Shown in pieces: positions 44,216 to 56,628 of a stretch of DNA of 64,000 bases (position 1 is the stretch's first letter; every line of letters begins with the position of its first letter). A program made the translations under genes and the position numbers. Origin of the DNA: Flabesymbios commensalis (taxonomy: Eukaryota; Annelida; Polychaeta; Terebellida; Flabelligeridae); the NCBI GenBank assembly GCA_964017125.1, contig CAXHKU010000896.1, forward strand, positions 124,001 to 188,000, in the 5' to 3' direction. The notes below the pieces were generated by a model, which ran no database searches, was not told the origin of the DNA, and worked only from the letters and a program-made list of their open reading frames with translations.

Positions 44216-44850
44216 TATTGACAGAGTGACCCTGTCAATACTGCAGTTTCAACTCGTATTGACAGGGTGACCCTGTCAATAGGGCATTTAGAACTACTGC
44301 TGACAGGGTCACCCTGTCAATAATAGTTGAAACTGCATTATTGACAGGACCACCCTGTCAATACTGCATTAACAAACACTACTGACAGGGACACCCTGTC
44401 AATATTGATCATTTATGCATAATTGACTGTGTGACGCTGTCAACAGTGCATCAGAATATGTTGTTGACAGGGTGAATAACAACCAATCAAGAACTAATAA
44501 TAATAATTATTATAATAATAATAAGAAATGCAACCAATGTATTATATCTGTATTATATTGGTCTTACCCTGTCAGCAGTGGACGTGATTGTGTTATTGAC
44601 AGGGCTGCCTTGTCAGCAGTGGGTGGTGATGTATTATTGACAGGGTCACCCTGTCAGCAGTGGGTATTGTTGTATTACTGACAGGTTGCCCCTGTCAGCA
44701 GCGGGTGTTGATGTCTTATTAACAGGGTGACCCTGTCAGCAGTGGGTGGTGATGTATTATTGACAGGGTCACCCTGTCAGTAGTGGGTATTGTTGTATTA
44801 CTGACAGGTTGACCCTGTCAGCAGTGGGTGTTGATGTCTTATTAACACCC
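44216..44850. repeat. Array of ~14 short palindromes
   Basis: The motif TTGACAGGGTGACCCTGTCA or its variants (centre GGTCACC or GGTGACC) recurs about 14 times, 35-60 bp apart. The spacers change from CAATACTGCA/GTTTCAACT types on the left to GCAGTGGGTGTTGATG types on the right. Each unit can form a 7-9 bp hairpin. Confidence 0.92.
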
Positions 44851-45289
44851 TGTGTTACATAAACATGACAAAGATGTGAGTTTGATTTCAATGGTAGGAA
44901 TAACATCGATTAATAATGGCCGAAATCTTGGATTTCACCCTCAGAGGACCTTCACACGTAAAAATATTTTTTTTAATGTATTTGTCGTCATTGATTTAGT
45001 CTAAAATGAGGTATTGCGTAATATTCTTTGATTTTTATTTCAAAAGTTAAAAATTATTCAAATTTGGATTGGGTCGCTGGTGGCCATCTTGTATTTTAGC
45101 TGCTCACATGTTTACAGCAAACTGTTCACGAGGTAGTCCTCCTAGGTTGTGCTCATATACATGCAGATCTGTATAGATATGAATTTCATTGGCCGACCTT
45201 TTACAGCATGCCGTGTCTATTTGCCTGAAAAATCGGGTCTGGCCCTGCTTGTTGCTCAAGCTGAATTTGTTTCGGTCCAGAGCTATGGC
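44851..45289. other. Intron without recognised content
   Basis: No gene is recognised. GGTGGCCATCTTGTATTTTA near 45079 resembles GGCCATCTTG words elsewhere in the window. Confidence 0.4.
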
Positions 45290-45800
45290 CTATTGGTCGG
45301 TTACCATAGTTACCGTGCTGTCTGTGCCAGTGGGATGTAAATAAATCTTCAAATGATTCAATGGCTATGTATCTCCACATAGACGGCGTAGACGTATATA
45401 ATCTGATAAAATTAATTCTATTGTTTTGTTTACCTATTTTGAGCGCTATGTTTCGAACCACCTAGTAATTTACGTTATTGAATGTATGGTGTTTTGGTCC
45501 GAATTACCATGGTTATGGTGTTTCCTATCGAATGTGAATTTAGTTTTTAAACGATTTGACAGCTATGTCTTCATATAAGCGTTTATTATGGTGAAATTAA
45601 CAATAGTTTTTATTTTATCCATTTTGAGCAATATGATTAAAGCCGCCTAGTAAATTATATTATTGAGTGTATGATTTTTGGTCAGTTGCCATGGTTACGG
45701 TGTTCTCCATCGGATGTAAACTTAATTTTACCGGAGATTTGACAGCTATGTGTCACCACAGAGACGTAAATTATCATAAACTGATAGTTTTATTGACCTA
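45290..45800 (+). repeat. ~200-bp tandem repeat, three units
   Basis: Units carry TGGTCGGTTACCATAGTTAC / AATTACCATGGTTATGGTGT / AGTTGCCATGGTTACGGTGT, GATTTGACAGCTATGT and ACCTATTTTGAGC. The left edge of the 11.7-kb duplication falls inside the third unit at 45751. Confidence 0.8.
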
Positions 45801-45954
45801 TTTGTGTATTGGAATAAGTTGAATATGTAATACAAATGTATAGTTAATTTTTGTTCTATTTGTTATGAAAATAAGAAATTTGGAGGGACATTATAATATA
45901 GTCCGTAATAACATTAGGCTACTACTTTTAAATGTTGGCCTGTAGCTGACGGAC

Positions 45955-46265
45955 TACTACTATCACAGCGAATAACTTCACCTGTAAAGATTAGCTCTGC
46001 CAAGGGGTATATGTCTTGGTAAGGTGTGATTAAGGGTGTACCATCACACCTGATTATAAGAAAGTGTGTAATCACATCTGTTAAGGTAAGCTCTGACAAT
46101 GGGTATAGGCCCTATACGATCACACCTGATACTGAAACCACGGTAATCTGCGATGAGGCGTATAGTATCACACCTGATAACACTACCTGCCAATGTAAGT
46201 AGGCCTATGTAATCACACCTGTCTAGGTCAGATCTGGCAAGGGGTATGCAATCACACGTATCATG
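45955..46265 (+). repeat. Orphan donor-junction array (exon L type)
   Basis: Words such as TATCACAGCGAATAACTTCA, CACCTGATAACACTACCTGC and CTGTTAAGGTAAGCTCTGAC match the array unit after exons L and N, but no EGF exon precedes it. It looks like the leftover of a lost exon L relative. Confidence 0.75.
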
Positions 46266-46715
46266 GTAGTTAGTTTAATTTCAGACCAAACGGTTTCAAA
46301 TTGAGAAAAACAAATATGAGTAATTTAAACTCACTTGAAGTTGTAGGTCACGGTGGCTAGACACAACTTCAAGTGGGTCAACATTTGAATTGTACCACTT
46401 ATAGCATTTCAAAGTTAAAATGTTGACAAATGTTCTTACTCCACCGACTTATGCTTGGTGATATTTTAGATATGGAGGGGTGTCTGATATGAACATATGT
46501 TCATATAGCAATCACACCTGTCATGGTAAGTTGTTTAATTTGAGACCAAATGGTCTCAAATTTACCAAATAAGCGTATTTTGAATTGAAATTGTTGTTCA
46601 CGGTAGCGAGGTACAACTTCAAGTGGGTGAAAATTTCAATTGTATAGCATCCAAGGGTTAAAATATTGACTTATGCTTGGTACAATTGTAGATATGGACG
46701 GGTGTCACTAAGTTA
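46266..46715 (+). repeat. Two-unit composite repeat before exon O
   Basis: Two units of about 220 bp each contain a donor-like relic (CACCTGTCATGGTAAGTTG or similar), a family B hairpin (TTGAAGTTGTAGGTCACGG / ACAACTTCAAGTGGGT) and an acceptor relic (TGTAGATATGGACGGGTGTC) that resembles the start of exon O (TTAGATATTGACGAGTGCCC). Confidence 0.65.
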
Positions 46716-46773
46716 GTAGCTTATGTGCATTCAATCTCTAATTTAGTCACTGGTGTTTTTCTTGTTATTTTAG

Positions 46774-46896
46774 ATATTGACGAGTGCCCCAGTGACCCAT
46801 GTATCAACGGTACATGTGACAACACTGACGGAAGCTATACTTGCCAATGCGCTCCGGGATATGAGCCTGATGGAAATACTCAGCCTACGTGCATAG
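46774..46896 (+). CDS. Calcium-binding EGF domain exon (exon O, copy 1)
   Basis: Starts D-I-D-E-C with six cysteines and [12 protein letters not shown]. The acceptor is CTTGTTATTTTAG and the donor GTAAACAG. Phase 1/1, 123 nt. It appears identical in sequence to its duplicate at 58467-58589. Confidence 0.93.
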   Translation: MLTSAPVTHVSTVHVTTLTEAILANALRDMSLMEILSLRA

Positions 46897-47431
46897 GTAA
46901 ACAGTTATTTTAATATAACATTTTCGTGTGTGATTGGCATGCGCGGATCTAGCCGGGGGGAGGATTCACCAATTAATGGTGTCATTTTGGCTGGTGATTT
47001 CAATGTTTTAAATCGATATTGTTATATTAATTGTAATAGCTTGTGTTTGGTCGGATAATCTGCTGCTATGAGGCAATCCTTTGCCTGAAATTAACACTTG
47101 TCACTCAACAAACACACAATAAAAATACCATACATTAGATATCACATTTTATTGTGGGTAATAGTTTGCAAATGATAGTCACCCCCTTCCCCACAGTAAA
47201 CCGAGAGTGATAGGAAAAATTTGCCAAGATATGTGTTGGATGCGGTTGACAAATATCTTCTTTTCAATGTCGCTTAATGCAGCAGCGCATGTGTTACTAC
47301 GTACAAAGAAGTAGAATTAGATGTACTTTGAGTTGACATCTAGGCTATATAAAAGTAGAATTGTATGTACTTTCAGATTATATTAGCACCACACTTATAC
47401 CTATTGCAGTATTTGCCAGGCGAGAGAACTT
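46897..47431. other. Intron without recognised content
   Basis: Nothing is supported here apart from duplication with 58590-59109. Confidence 0.45.
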
Positions 47432-47640
47432 TTGTAGATCTGGTAATTTTCGCGTGTTTAGATTTTCGCAAATTTCTGATTTTGGGACTTTTCACGAAGC
47501 TTAGAATTAACGAATTTTCATTTTTCTTTAGTAGTGCTAAATTATAATAATAATTTTCAAGAGATTCTTGAATTTGCGAATTTGTCCTCCTCGCGAAATT
47601 CGCGAAAATTAAAACCTCACGAATATTACCAGATCTACAG
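47432..47640. mobile_element. MITE with TGTAGATCTGGTAAT ends
   Basis: Ends are TGTAGATCTGGTAATTTTCG and, reverse-complemented, CTGTAGATCTGGTAATATTC. The inside is rich in TCGCGAA words. From memory, similar repeats give spurious predicted proteins in many marine invertebrates. The copy at 59110-59315 is its duplicate. Confidence 0.7.
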
Positions 47641-47734
47641 TATGTCATTATTTGGCACTCATTAATTATAAACTAATGCCAGAAACACCCTGTAGTCAGG
47701 TAGTGATCGCGTGATAACATTACAAGTGTGTTAT

Positions 47735-48116
47735 GTTGTAGATATAAATGAGTCTCTCGACGACCCCTGAATCAATGTGTTTATAATAAAGCTAGACATG
47801 TGTTATGATGTAGATGTCAATGAATCCTTTGACCACCCCTGCGGGCATGTGTCATATGACAACACAGTACATGTGTTTTGTTTTAGATATTAATGAATGT
47901 GATAGTGACCCCTGCGGCCAGGCGTCGTGTGATAGCGCTGTGCATCTGTTATGTTGTTGATATCAATGAATGTGACAGCACTGTACATGTGTGTTGTTGT
48001 AGATATATATCAGTGTGATACTGACCCTTGTGTCCAGGGTTCATGTGATGACACTGTACATGTGCTATGCTGTAGATATAAGTGAATATGATAGCACTAC
48101 ATGTGTTTTGTTGTAG
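47735..48116 (+). repeat. Acceptor-junction array before exon P (copy 1)
   Basis: Six or seven degenerate units start GTTGTAGATATAAATGA, GTTTTAGATATTAATGAATG and similar, copying the acceptor and first 10-50 bases of exon P. One unit (about 47886-47935) extends to GACCCCTGCGGCCAGGCGTC. About 250 bp longer than the matching region of copy 2. Confidence 0.88.
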
Positions 48117-48239
48117 ATATCAATGAATGTGATAGTGACCCATGTGGCCAGGGATCGTGTGGAAACACTGAGGGAAGCTATACATGTGACTGCTCGCCTG
48201 GATATGAAGTTGGACAGAATCAACCTTCAACATGCACTG
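48117..48239 (+). CDS. Calcium-binding EGF domain exon (exon P, copy 1)
   Basis: Starts D-I-N-E-C with six cysteines and [12 protein letters not shown]. The acceptor is TTTTGTTGTAG and the donor GTAAGTGA. Phase 1/1, 123 nt. It appears identical to 59562-59684. Confidence 0.93.
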
Positions 48240-48944
48240 GTAAGTGACCAATTATAAATACATGTGTAGGACAGTTATTTAATATATACTTTATTGTTCT
48301 TTATGTAGAATGCAGATATCAGCACACAGTTCACAATTGATACACAATTTCAATGTCAGGTTCAATTCACATTTTACAATTTTATAATATAGTCCGCCCT
48401 GGGTAAGGCACAAGCCTTACCCAGGCTAGAATACAAACAAAGAGACTACTCTCAACTGACTGAGTGAGTGACTAATCACCAACTGCTATGGACTGCCAAC
48501 CACTAGACTGCCCCCGTGACACAGTCACAGGCTCGCACTCTCAGAACAGAAGGACGCCAACAGCATCAATCTGCTGTTGCCTGAGGTGTAGCCCATTGAC
48601 CATTCAGCGTTGGTCTACCATCTAGACTTATGGAACAACGTCATTCCAGCACTGCATAGTATCATGCGTCCACTGATAAGAGAACTAAACTGACTGACCA
48701 AACACGTGGACACACGTGGACTTCTCCACAAAGGAACCACCATCATTAAAAATACCTTGGCACAATAGTTTGATCTCTAACACATGTCATTTTCTATAGT
48801 CAATGAATTTTAATTAAAAAAACAATTCAGGGCATAAATGTGACAAGGGATTTTCAGTAATCAAGTATTTCTTCTCAGTTGCATTCATTTAGATATTTCA
48901 AAGTTCAACACAAATTATATACACTGTAGTCATTTGTCTGGGAT
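48240..48944. other. Intron with a perfect short hairpin
   Basis: CCTGGGTAAGGC at 48398-48409 pairs exactly with GCCTTACCCAGG at 48414-48425. The following 300 bp are GC-richer than their surroundings but show no open frame or known repeat. Duplicated at 59685-60394. Confidence 0.5.
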
Positions 48945-49910
<966 letters not shown>

Positions 49911-49924
49911 GTAACTGGACATTA

Positions 49925-50111
49925 TTAACCATTTCAACGCTGAAATATTTGTAACATAGACCATGGAGACCAAAAGTTTTTGTTCAATTTGAAGTCATCC
50001 TAAATGTCTTAGTTAGCTCGTTCTGCTTCATTTGGATACCTATGCTATGGGCCTACGACAATTCTGTATATTTTACTCTTTCAGTGTCGGTCCCCGTACT
50101 GAAAGGGTTAA
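49925..50111 (+). mobile_element. TTAA MITE, family A, without the long palindrome
   Basis: Begins TTAACCATTTCAACGCTGAA and ends CCGTACTGAAAGGGTTAA, TTAA on both sides. The central TGACGTC palindrome is missing. Its duplicate is at 61189-61375. Confidence 0.75.
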
Positions 50112-50536
50112 GCACAAGGGGGCCTACTCACAAAGCCAAAATACAGTAACTTTTAGCCTGAAAAGAACAAAATACTGTATTTTGGCTTTGTGGGTTCGTC
50201 CTCTTGTTCTTAACAATGGCCGATGCACTATTTCAACATCCGAGGACTATACTACATACATATGAAAAACATCGTGTTTTATACTTTTGAAATTATATCA
50301 TGGGGCAATATTTAAGACTTGATTGTTCTGTAGGTAAATTTGCCTATTTCAGGCTCGCCCATTCTCTTTCAAATCGAGGCCCCCAGCCCCACTCTGCCAA
50401 CAATATAAGTTGTGTAGGTTCAAAGAAAGAAATATTACACTTTTATAAGCAAGTGAACACGAGACCATGTCTACTGTTGTCTCGACGGACATATGATTGA
50501 TTATTGTGACAACATTATGTTATGGGTAGAATTAGC
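50112..50536. other. Intron with a short inverted repeat
   Basis: CACAAAGCCAAAATACAGTA and TACTGTATTTTGGCTTTGTG form an inverted repeat at about 50130-50191. No gene is supported. Confidence 0.5.
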
Positions 50537-51589
50537 ACTTAGTTGGGCAGGAAGAAGGGGGTATCGTGCACCCCCCGGAAATCAATTTCTAATTGATGTT
50601 TCTAGATTGGAAAAATACCATAGAAAACGATTTGCTATGTTAAAAAGTTGACAAAATGTACCACATACCATTTTTATGCAAATTAGTGACGCCATTACTG
50701 GAAAATGTATATTTCGCCATATCTCAGCTAATAGTGCACATATCTCAACAATTAAAGTGTCTAACCCTATGTTTTGAGGGTTCAAAAACATTATAAAACT
50801 ATTCTTGAAGTGATCAGATGTGTCTTACACATGTTATTGCGCAAAATAGTGCCGCCATTAGCGAAAAGTCTTTTTTTCGCCATAGCTCAGCCAATATTAA
50901 AGATAACTGCATATAACAAGTTTCCAGACCTATGTTTTGAGGGTCAAAGAACATAGTAAAACTACTTTTACAGCGATCTGATATGTCCATGAGAAGGCAC
51001 TTGTATTCGTACTGAAAAACATGTTGTCCAACATAATGAGGTCCTATTTTTATCATCATTGCACTTGCTCTATGTCGAAGAACTGAATGGCTATGATGAA
51101 TCAGAACTACCAAGCTGAGAAACTGACGAAACGGCTACAGAAAAACCCAATAAAAAATCATGTCAAATTCAAGAAATTCCCAAATAGCACACATGTTGCC
51201 TTTTCTTTCTGGCTTATGCACAGTTCGGTTATCGTAATTGCTGATGTTCTTGCACAAGCTTACATTCTTGGAAGTGCAGATCAGTACCAGATCGCCGTTG
51301 TCTTTTTTGTCGTAACATTCTATGGGCTTTCACAAGACTAATGCTGGCCACTAAGAATCGCCAATATGGAACTCAATTCTGAAAAGATGACAACAACAAG
51401 ATCAACATCACTTCCTCACAGAGAAAGGTAATCAGTTATTTAAATCCCATTCAAAACTATATTCATTGTTTTTCAAATGGTAAGCTGTGTCAACCTGTGT
51501 TACTATGTGAATCTATCATATCAAGTCATCTAGTACCAGGAGCAAAGCAACCTGGCATCCCCTCTCCTCGTAAAGTCTAAATGAACCAA

Positions 51590-52830
51590 TGGACTTGGAA
51601 GAGCTCATGACGTACCTTCTGGAAGACGCTACCCCAGACAATCTGCCATACACCTAGGAGTTGACGATATGTTCATACAGGATGGTATAGCACTGCTACA
51701 TAACATTACCAACCTTCCCAAATTGTGAGATATGCATACAGATACTCGATCAGACGGAGATCTCGACTGACAGTTATCATCCTGAGTCTATCAAAGCGCA
51801 GGAGAGGTTGAGACGTAGCAGCTTAGAGATCATTCTAGCTGGATTAGCTGTCAGGCAGCCCTATTATTTCAAGAGCTTCCTTACAAACGATGACACAAAG
51901 AAACAGTTATGTCAGTATGCTGTATGGAGTGGTAAGCAGGCCTATTTCAGACTGGACAGAACAAATATGGCAGTACCCATTGAGGAGGGTAGAATTTATC
52001 AATTTGTTACAACAAATAGCTAGGTATGATTGTGTTATGTTACTAGTCTTGCTACTGCATTGTCTATTCCCATAATATTTTGTTTTAATCTTGCCAAGTG
52101 TTTCAATTTATCAAAACACAGGTGGAGGTGCAGTACCAGACATATTTTTGATATTACTGCATCATGCCCATTCAATCAATGGATCGGGGAAGCACCGACA
52201 TATTGTCAACATACAATTATCTGACGTGGCTGAGTCTCTTGGAGAACACCATTAACGTACTGTGCCACTCCCCTCGGTTAATGTGTCTTCAGTGGAGAGG
52301 ATTGAACCAGTTCATTCAAAGGCAAGGGAAAGGTAGGGCCACATAAAAAGCTGGAAAAGAATACCAGGTTCTACAAAACATTCAGGCAAATGGGTGACGA
52401 CGTCAAACGTCAAGCCTCAGGTGATGAAACAGTCGGAGCAGTTTGCATACGTATCTGGTGTACGGACACATTAATAAATCTTCTGTGAAAGCCGTTCATG
52501 TCAAGCTGCCCACAAGTTGGTGAGAGAAGACAAGAAGCCAATTTCCAAGTCCAAGGTCGAACAGTCTCGCCTTCCCCGTACCAGTCTGCTTTGGAGCCAC
52601 ACATCCAGCATGTGAACCACCGTACCGGGTTGTTTCGTGCATGTACGAGGAGCAACAGGGGTAGTTGAAGACTGACCTGGGAGTCTTGGAACTACTGTGA
52701 TTATGTTGGCCTGTCCTGTCAACCTCGCTGGTTCATCTCCTGGATGCTGGTGATCTGGAAGGAGATGATCAGGTTGATCATGAAGAATATGATGACAATT
52801 ATGAGTTTCGATGAAAGTGATGATTGATGA
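51590..52830 (+). pseudogene. Decayed copy of a multicopy invertebrate ORF family
   Basis: Fragments in changing frames read P-M-D-L-E-E-L-M, D-M-F-I-Q-D-G-I-A-L-L, S-T-D-S-Y-H-P-E-S-I-K-A-Q-E-R, F-K-S-F-L-T-N-D-D-T-K-K-Q-L-C-Q, L-E-P-H-I-Q-H-V-N-H-R and an acidic end. From memory these match a large, function-unknown protein family with many copies in corals, molluscs and other invertebrates. Several frameshifts and stops are present. It lies between the terminal inverted repeats, so it may be element cargo. Confidence 0.55.
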
Positions 52831-53199
52831 GTAAATGGTTGGGCCTGAACCCTTCAGAATCATCTTGTCAGTCCTACATTCTATATATCACGTACTCATC
52901 GGACCCAGCTCAGAGGCGCACAAATCCTTAGCGTGATAATGTGTCATAATCGAGGCCAAAGCAGGTTCGTCAACAGGGAGCCGGGCTGCTGAAGAGCTAA
53001 GGTTGGAAAGCCAAATCAAAGAGGTGACATTTAAATAATTTCCGGAAAGTTAAAATTATTTCGGCATTACGTATTGGCACAGGCACAGTTCCATAAGGCT
53101 GGGCCAGATATAGAGAAAGCTCTTGACCCAGTCTTAGTTCTTATATGATGACCAACAAATCGATTTGAAATTGTAGTGTAGATATTTTTCGGACAAATA

Positions 53200-53600
53200 A
53201 GTAAGTCAGCCAGATATGCAAGCTGGTTGTAGGATACAGGCCTGTAATTTTTCAGTTCGTTTGGGAAGAGATGTTTTTCTAAGTAGTGGTCTTACATGAC
53301 TTTCTTTGTATTTTTTTGGAAATGTACTTGTGTTTATTGAAATGTAAATTATATCAGTGATGTGAGTTACTATTATATCAAGACAATTTTTCAGCACGCT
53401 TGCAGGAATGGGTTCCAGATCACATGCTTTTGACGATGAGCTCAAAATAAGCCTTTCTAATTTCATCTTCTGTCGCACACTCAAAAGAGTTTAGTTTAGA
53501 TCTAATTTCCGGTTTTTGCACCGATGGAATATTATGTACTTTATCTTGAAATTTGGAGCGATAGTTGCAATTTTATCCTCAAAATCTTTAGAAAAATGCA
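53200..53600 (-). pseudogene. LINE reverse transcriptase fragment (second family)
   Basis: The minus strand encodes K-A-C-D-L-E-P-I-P-A-S-V-L-K, I-S-I-N-T-S-T-F-P-K-K-Y-K and V-R-P-L-L-R-K-T-S-L, the N-terminal RT region of jockey/CR1-type LINEs. It is truncated at both ends and unrelated to the LINE at 31-41 kb. Confidence 0.7.
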
Positions 53601-54360
53601 TAGTGTTAATATGTGGTAGAACATGCTAGTATACATTCTAGAATACATTCTACAACATTCTCATGTACTGCGACACATCATAGTGTTATTATGTGCTAGT
53701 ACATACTAATGTGTATCCTAGCATACATTCTACAACATCGTGTACTAGGACATAGGGTTACTCTGTTATGATGAACCTTCAGAAATACATTAGGTATAGA
53801 TAGATAGCGTGTGCAGTTATCAGTTTGTATACGCTAATGATGGCACTAATGTGCATACTATCACATGCCTCGTACATATCTGATCTCTTGAATATTAATA
53901 TTTTTATATTCGTTGAGCATCAGAACATACGTCTAGACGCTTTATGTCAGCATAATAAATGAATGAATGAAATGAATGACTACAGGCCTAATTTATATCA
54001 TTGATCTCCGTGGAGATATGGGAAAACTTGTTTTTTTAGCTAATGGCGGCGATACTTGTCACGCTAGCATCTTTTAGACGCATCTGATCACTTCAAGACT
54101 AGTTTTATAATGATCTTAGACCATCAAAACACAGGGTTAGACACCTTAATTGTTGAGCTATGTGCACTATTAGCTGAGATATGGCGAAATATACATTTTC
54201 CAGTAATGGCGTCACTAATTTGCATAAAAATGGTATGTGGGACATTTTGTCAACTTTTTAACATAGCAAATCGTTTTCTATGGTATTTTTCCACTCTAGA
54301 AACATCAATTAGAAATTGATTTCCGGGGGGTGCACGATACCCCCTTCTTCCTACTAGACT

Positions 54361-55099
54361 AACTCTATCGGACTTGGATTGAACAGGTACATATGCCAAA
54401 TGGCATATTTACTCTTTCAATTGCAAGGTTACGATATAAACCATGTAGTATAACCTCGATTAATCATGTAGTTTTCAGCAGGATAACTTGTGGCTCACAA
54501 TATATTCGCTCTGCTACATGTGTGTGGCGCATGTCACGGATCAGGTCCACCATATCGTGTTTGCTAAGTCCGTTGAGTTGCGACTTTATGGCAGCATTAA
54601 ATCAACATTGTTTCAATATATTTCGTTTTCCGGAAGCGCTTCCAGTAGGTTAATTAAAATTCAAATGCTCACTGACCACCCTTTAAGCCAAGGCCTAACT
54701 ATACCTGTGCACAATACACAGTTGATTCATGAATGGCAAGGTGATCTGCATAGCAATGGTATAAATGCACACATATTCCGTTATTGTAGTATAATAGATT
54801 ACTCAAAGGAATCACATTATGTAGAAAGTGGTTAAATTTTACTCACTTTGGAACTTCATATGAATTGATTACGACGTTTCGACCTGCTTTCAGCAGATCT
54901 TGATCACGTAATGATCATTGCGGGTGATTCCGCTCAGATGGTGGTGGTCGTCGAATCATCTGACTTTAGATGTCTTTAGACGTCAGAATCTGACGTCTAA
55001 AGACGGTCAAAGTGAGTACAAATGAACCACTTTTTATTTGAATCTTGGAACCATGAATACCATATCCTGTGTCAGATATTGTGTTTCTATTGGTTGAAG
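54361..55099. other. Intron with a hairpin remnant of family A
   Basis: The palindrome TTTAGACGTCAGAATCTGAC and its partner to GTCTAAAGACGG (about 54973-55007) is the hairpin of family A without the body. An open plus-strand frame at 54488-54835 is not recognised. Confidence 0.5.
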
Positions 55100-55225
55100 A
55101 TATTGATGAGTGTAGTGGAGGTACCCCGTGTGGTGAAGGTGTGTGTAACAACACTTATGGCAACTATACGTGTGACTGTCATGAGGGATGGGAGGTGGAG
55201 GGAGATGACAGCCAGACATGTGTGG
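55100..55225 (+). CDS. Calcium-binding EGF domain exon (exon R)
   Basis: Starts D-I-D-E-C with six cysteines and C-N-N-T-Y-G-N-Y-T-C-D-C. The donor is TGG|GTGAGTAA. The acceptor (TCTATTGGTTGAAG) has a weak pyrimidine tract. Phase 1/1, 126 nt. Confidence 0.88.
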
Positions 55226-55435
55226 GTGAGTAACAAAGCAGAAAACACTGACTAAATATATCACAGAAAATACTAACTAAAAAATGTCACTTGTTAGCCA
55301 TACTTGTATGGGTGAGTAAAAAAACAGAAAATACAAACTAAAACATGTCAACCAGACGTGTATCGGGAGTGACAACCAGAACTACTAACTAAAATCTATC
55401 AGGTGTCAGCCAAAAGTGTGGGTGTGTGAGAAACA
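55226..55435 (+). repeat. Donor-junction array after exon R
   Basis: Three degenerate units of about 70 bp repeat GTTAGCCATACTTGTATGGG / GTCAGCCAAAAGTGTGGGTG and ACAGAAAATACTAACTAAA, copying the S-Q-T-C-V end of exon R and its GTGAGT donor. Confidence 0.78.
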
Positions 55436-55654
55436 ACAAATCGTAACTTGACTCTTTTTCTGACAATGGACTTGATATTGAACATCTATTTTAACCTGAA
55501 ACGCCATTCAGTCTCAATCGTGCTGAATGATACCGCTTCATACCATGTTATATCTAAAGATACAAATCTGAAAACATAAATTTAATCTAAAAAAATTACT
55601 GTATTATATAATCTGAAGAGACATTGTGTCACTCAATTATGTTTGTTTTCTCAG

Positions 55655-55780
55655 ATATTGATGAGTGCTTGGATGCGAACCCGTGTGTTAACGGCTCCTG
55701 TGATAACACACAAGGAGGCTACGAGTGTGCCTGTCATCAGGGGTTCCAGCCCAGTAGTGCCCCACTACGCACATGCCTTG
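55655..55780 (+). CDS. Calcium-binding EGF domain exon (exon S)
   Basis: Starts D-I-D-E-C with six cysteines and C-D-N-T-Q-G-G-Y-E-C-A-C. The acceptor is TTGTTTTCTCAG and the donor is TTG|GTGAGTAT. Phase 1/1, 126 nt. No junction array. Confidence 0.92.
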
Positions 55781-55898
55781 GTGAGTATAATATAAATAAT
55801 TATTATTGAGACTTGTAACCAGGCATTCTATCTAGGTTATTAATTGTTTTACCATGTTTATTGATTGCTTCATGTATCAATAAATTATTTTATCGTGG

Positions 55899-56245
<347 letters not shown>

Positions 56246-56334
56246 TGATTTTTTGGTTGTGCGTTTGTTCGTTGTTTTTTGGTTTGTTTGTTGGTTGTCT
56301 TTTATTTGTATTTTTTGTTTCTTTGTTGGTCCAT

Positions 56335-56590
56335 CGAATCATTCATTCATTTATTCATTCATTTATTCATTCATTCATTCATTCATTCATTCATTCATTC
56401 ATCCATTCATTCATTCATTCATTCAATCATCCATTAATTCATTCATTCATTCATTCATCAATTTATTAATTCATTAGTTCAATAATTCATTAATTCATTA
56501 ATTCGAAAATTAATTATTTAATTAATTCAATTATTCATTATTTTATTAATTCATTAATTCACTGATTCATTAATTCAATAATTCATTCAT
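56335..56590 (+). repeat. (ATTC)n microsatellite with decayed right side
   Basis: Pure ATTC copies to about 56455, then ATTA/ATTC mixtures to 56590. It lies 90 bp from the (TTGA)n tract and 40 bp before exon T. Confidence 0.95.
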
Positions 56591-56628
56591 AATGACTCAC
56601 TCGCTGACTTTAGTGGTGTGTGTTGTAG

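Larger units (their letters stand above)
50537..54360. mobile_element. 3.8-kb element with ~280-bp terminal inverted repeats
   Basis: The left end (50537-50822) and right end (54079-54360) are inverted copies. Both have GGAAGAAGGGGGTATCGTGC at the outside and the CAACAATTAAAGTGTCTAACCC region inside. A second, weaker copy of the left inner repeat lies at 50822-50980. Inside are a decayed open frame family (51590-52830) and a minus-strand LINE piece (53200-53600). It looks like a DNA transposon carrying a broken gene; the family is not recognised. The copy starting at 61801 is cut by the window end. Confidence 0.65.

Noticed and set aside
44216-44850. CRISPR-like appearance of regularly spaced palindromes
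   Set aside because: The sequence is clearly animal, palindromes are degenerate, and the spacers are themselves repeats of each other.
47735-48116. Additional EGF exons before exon P
   Set aside because: The units start like exon P but contain at most the first 50 bases, then break; none has six cysteines or a donor.
54488-54835. 115-codon plus-strand open frame
   Set aside because: Not recognised, no good flanking splice sites, and it lies just outside a repeat element; kept as unexplained intron.
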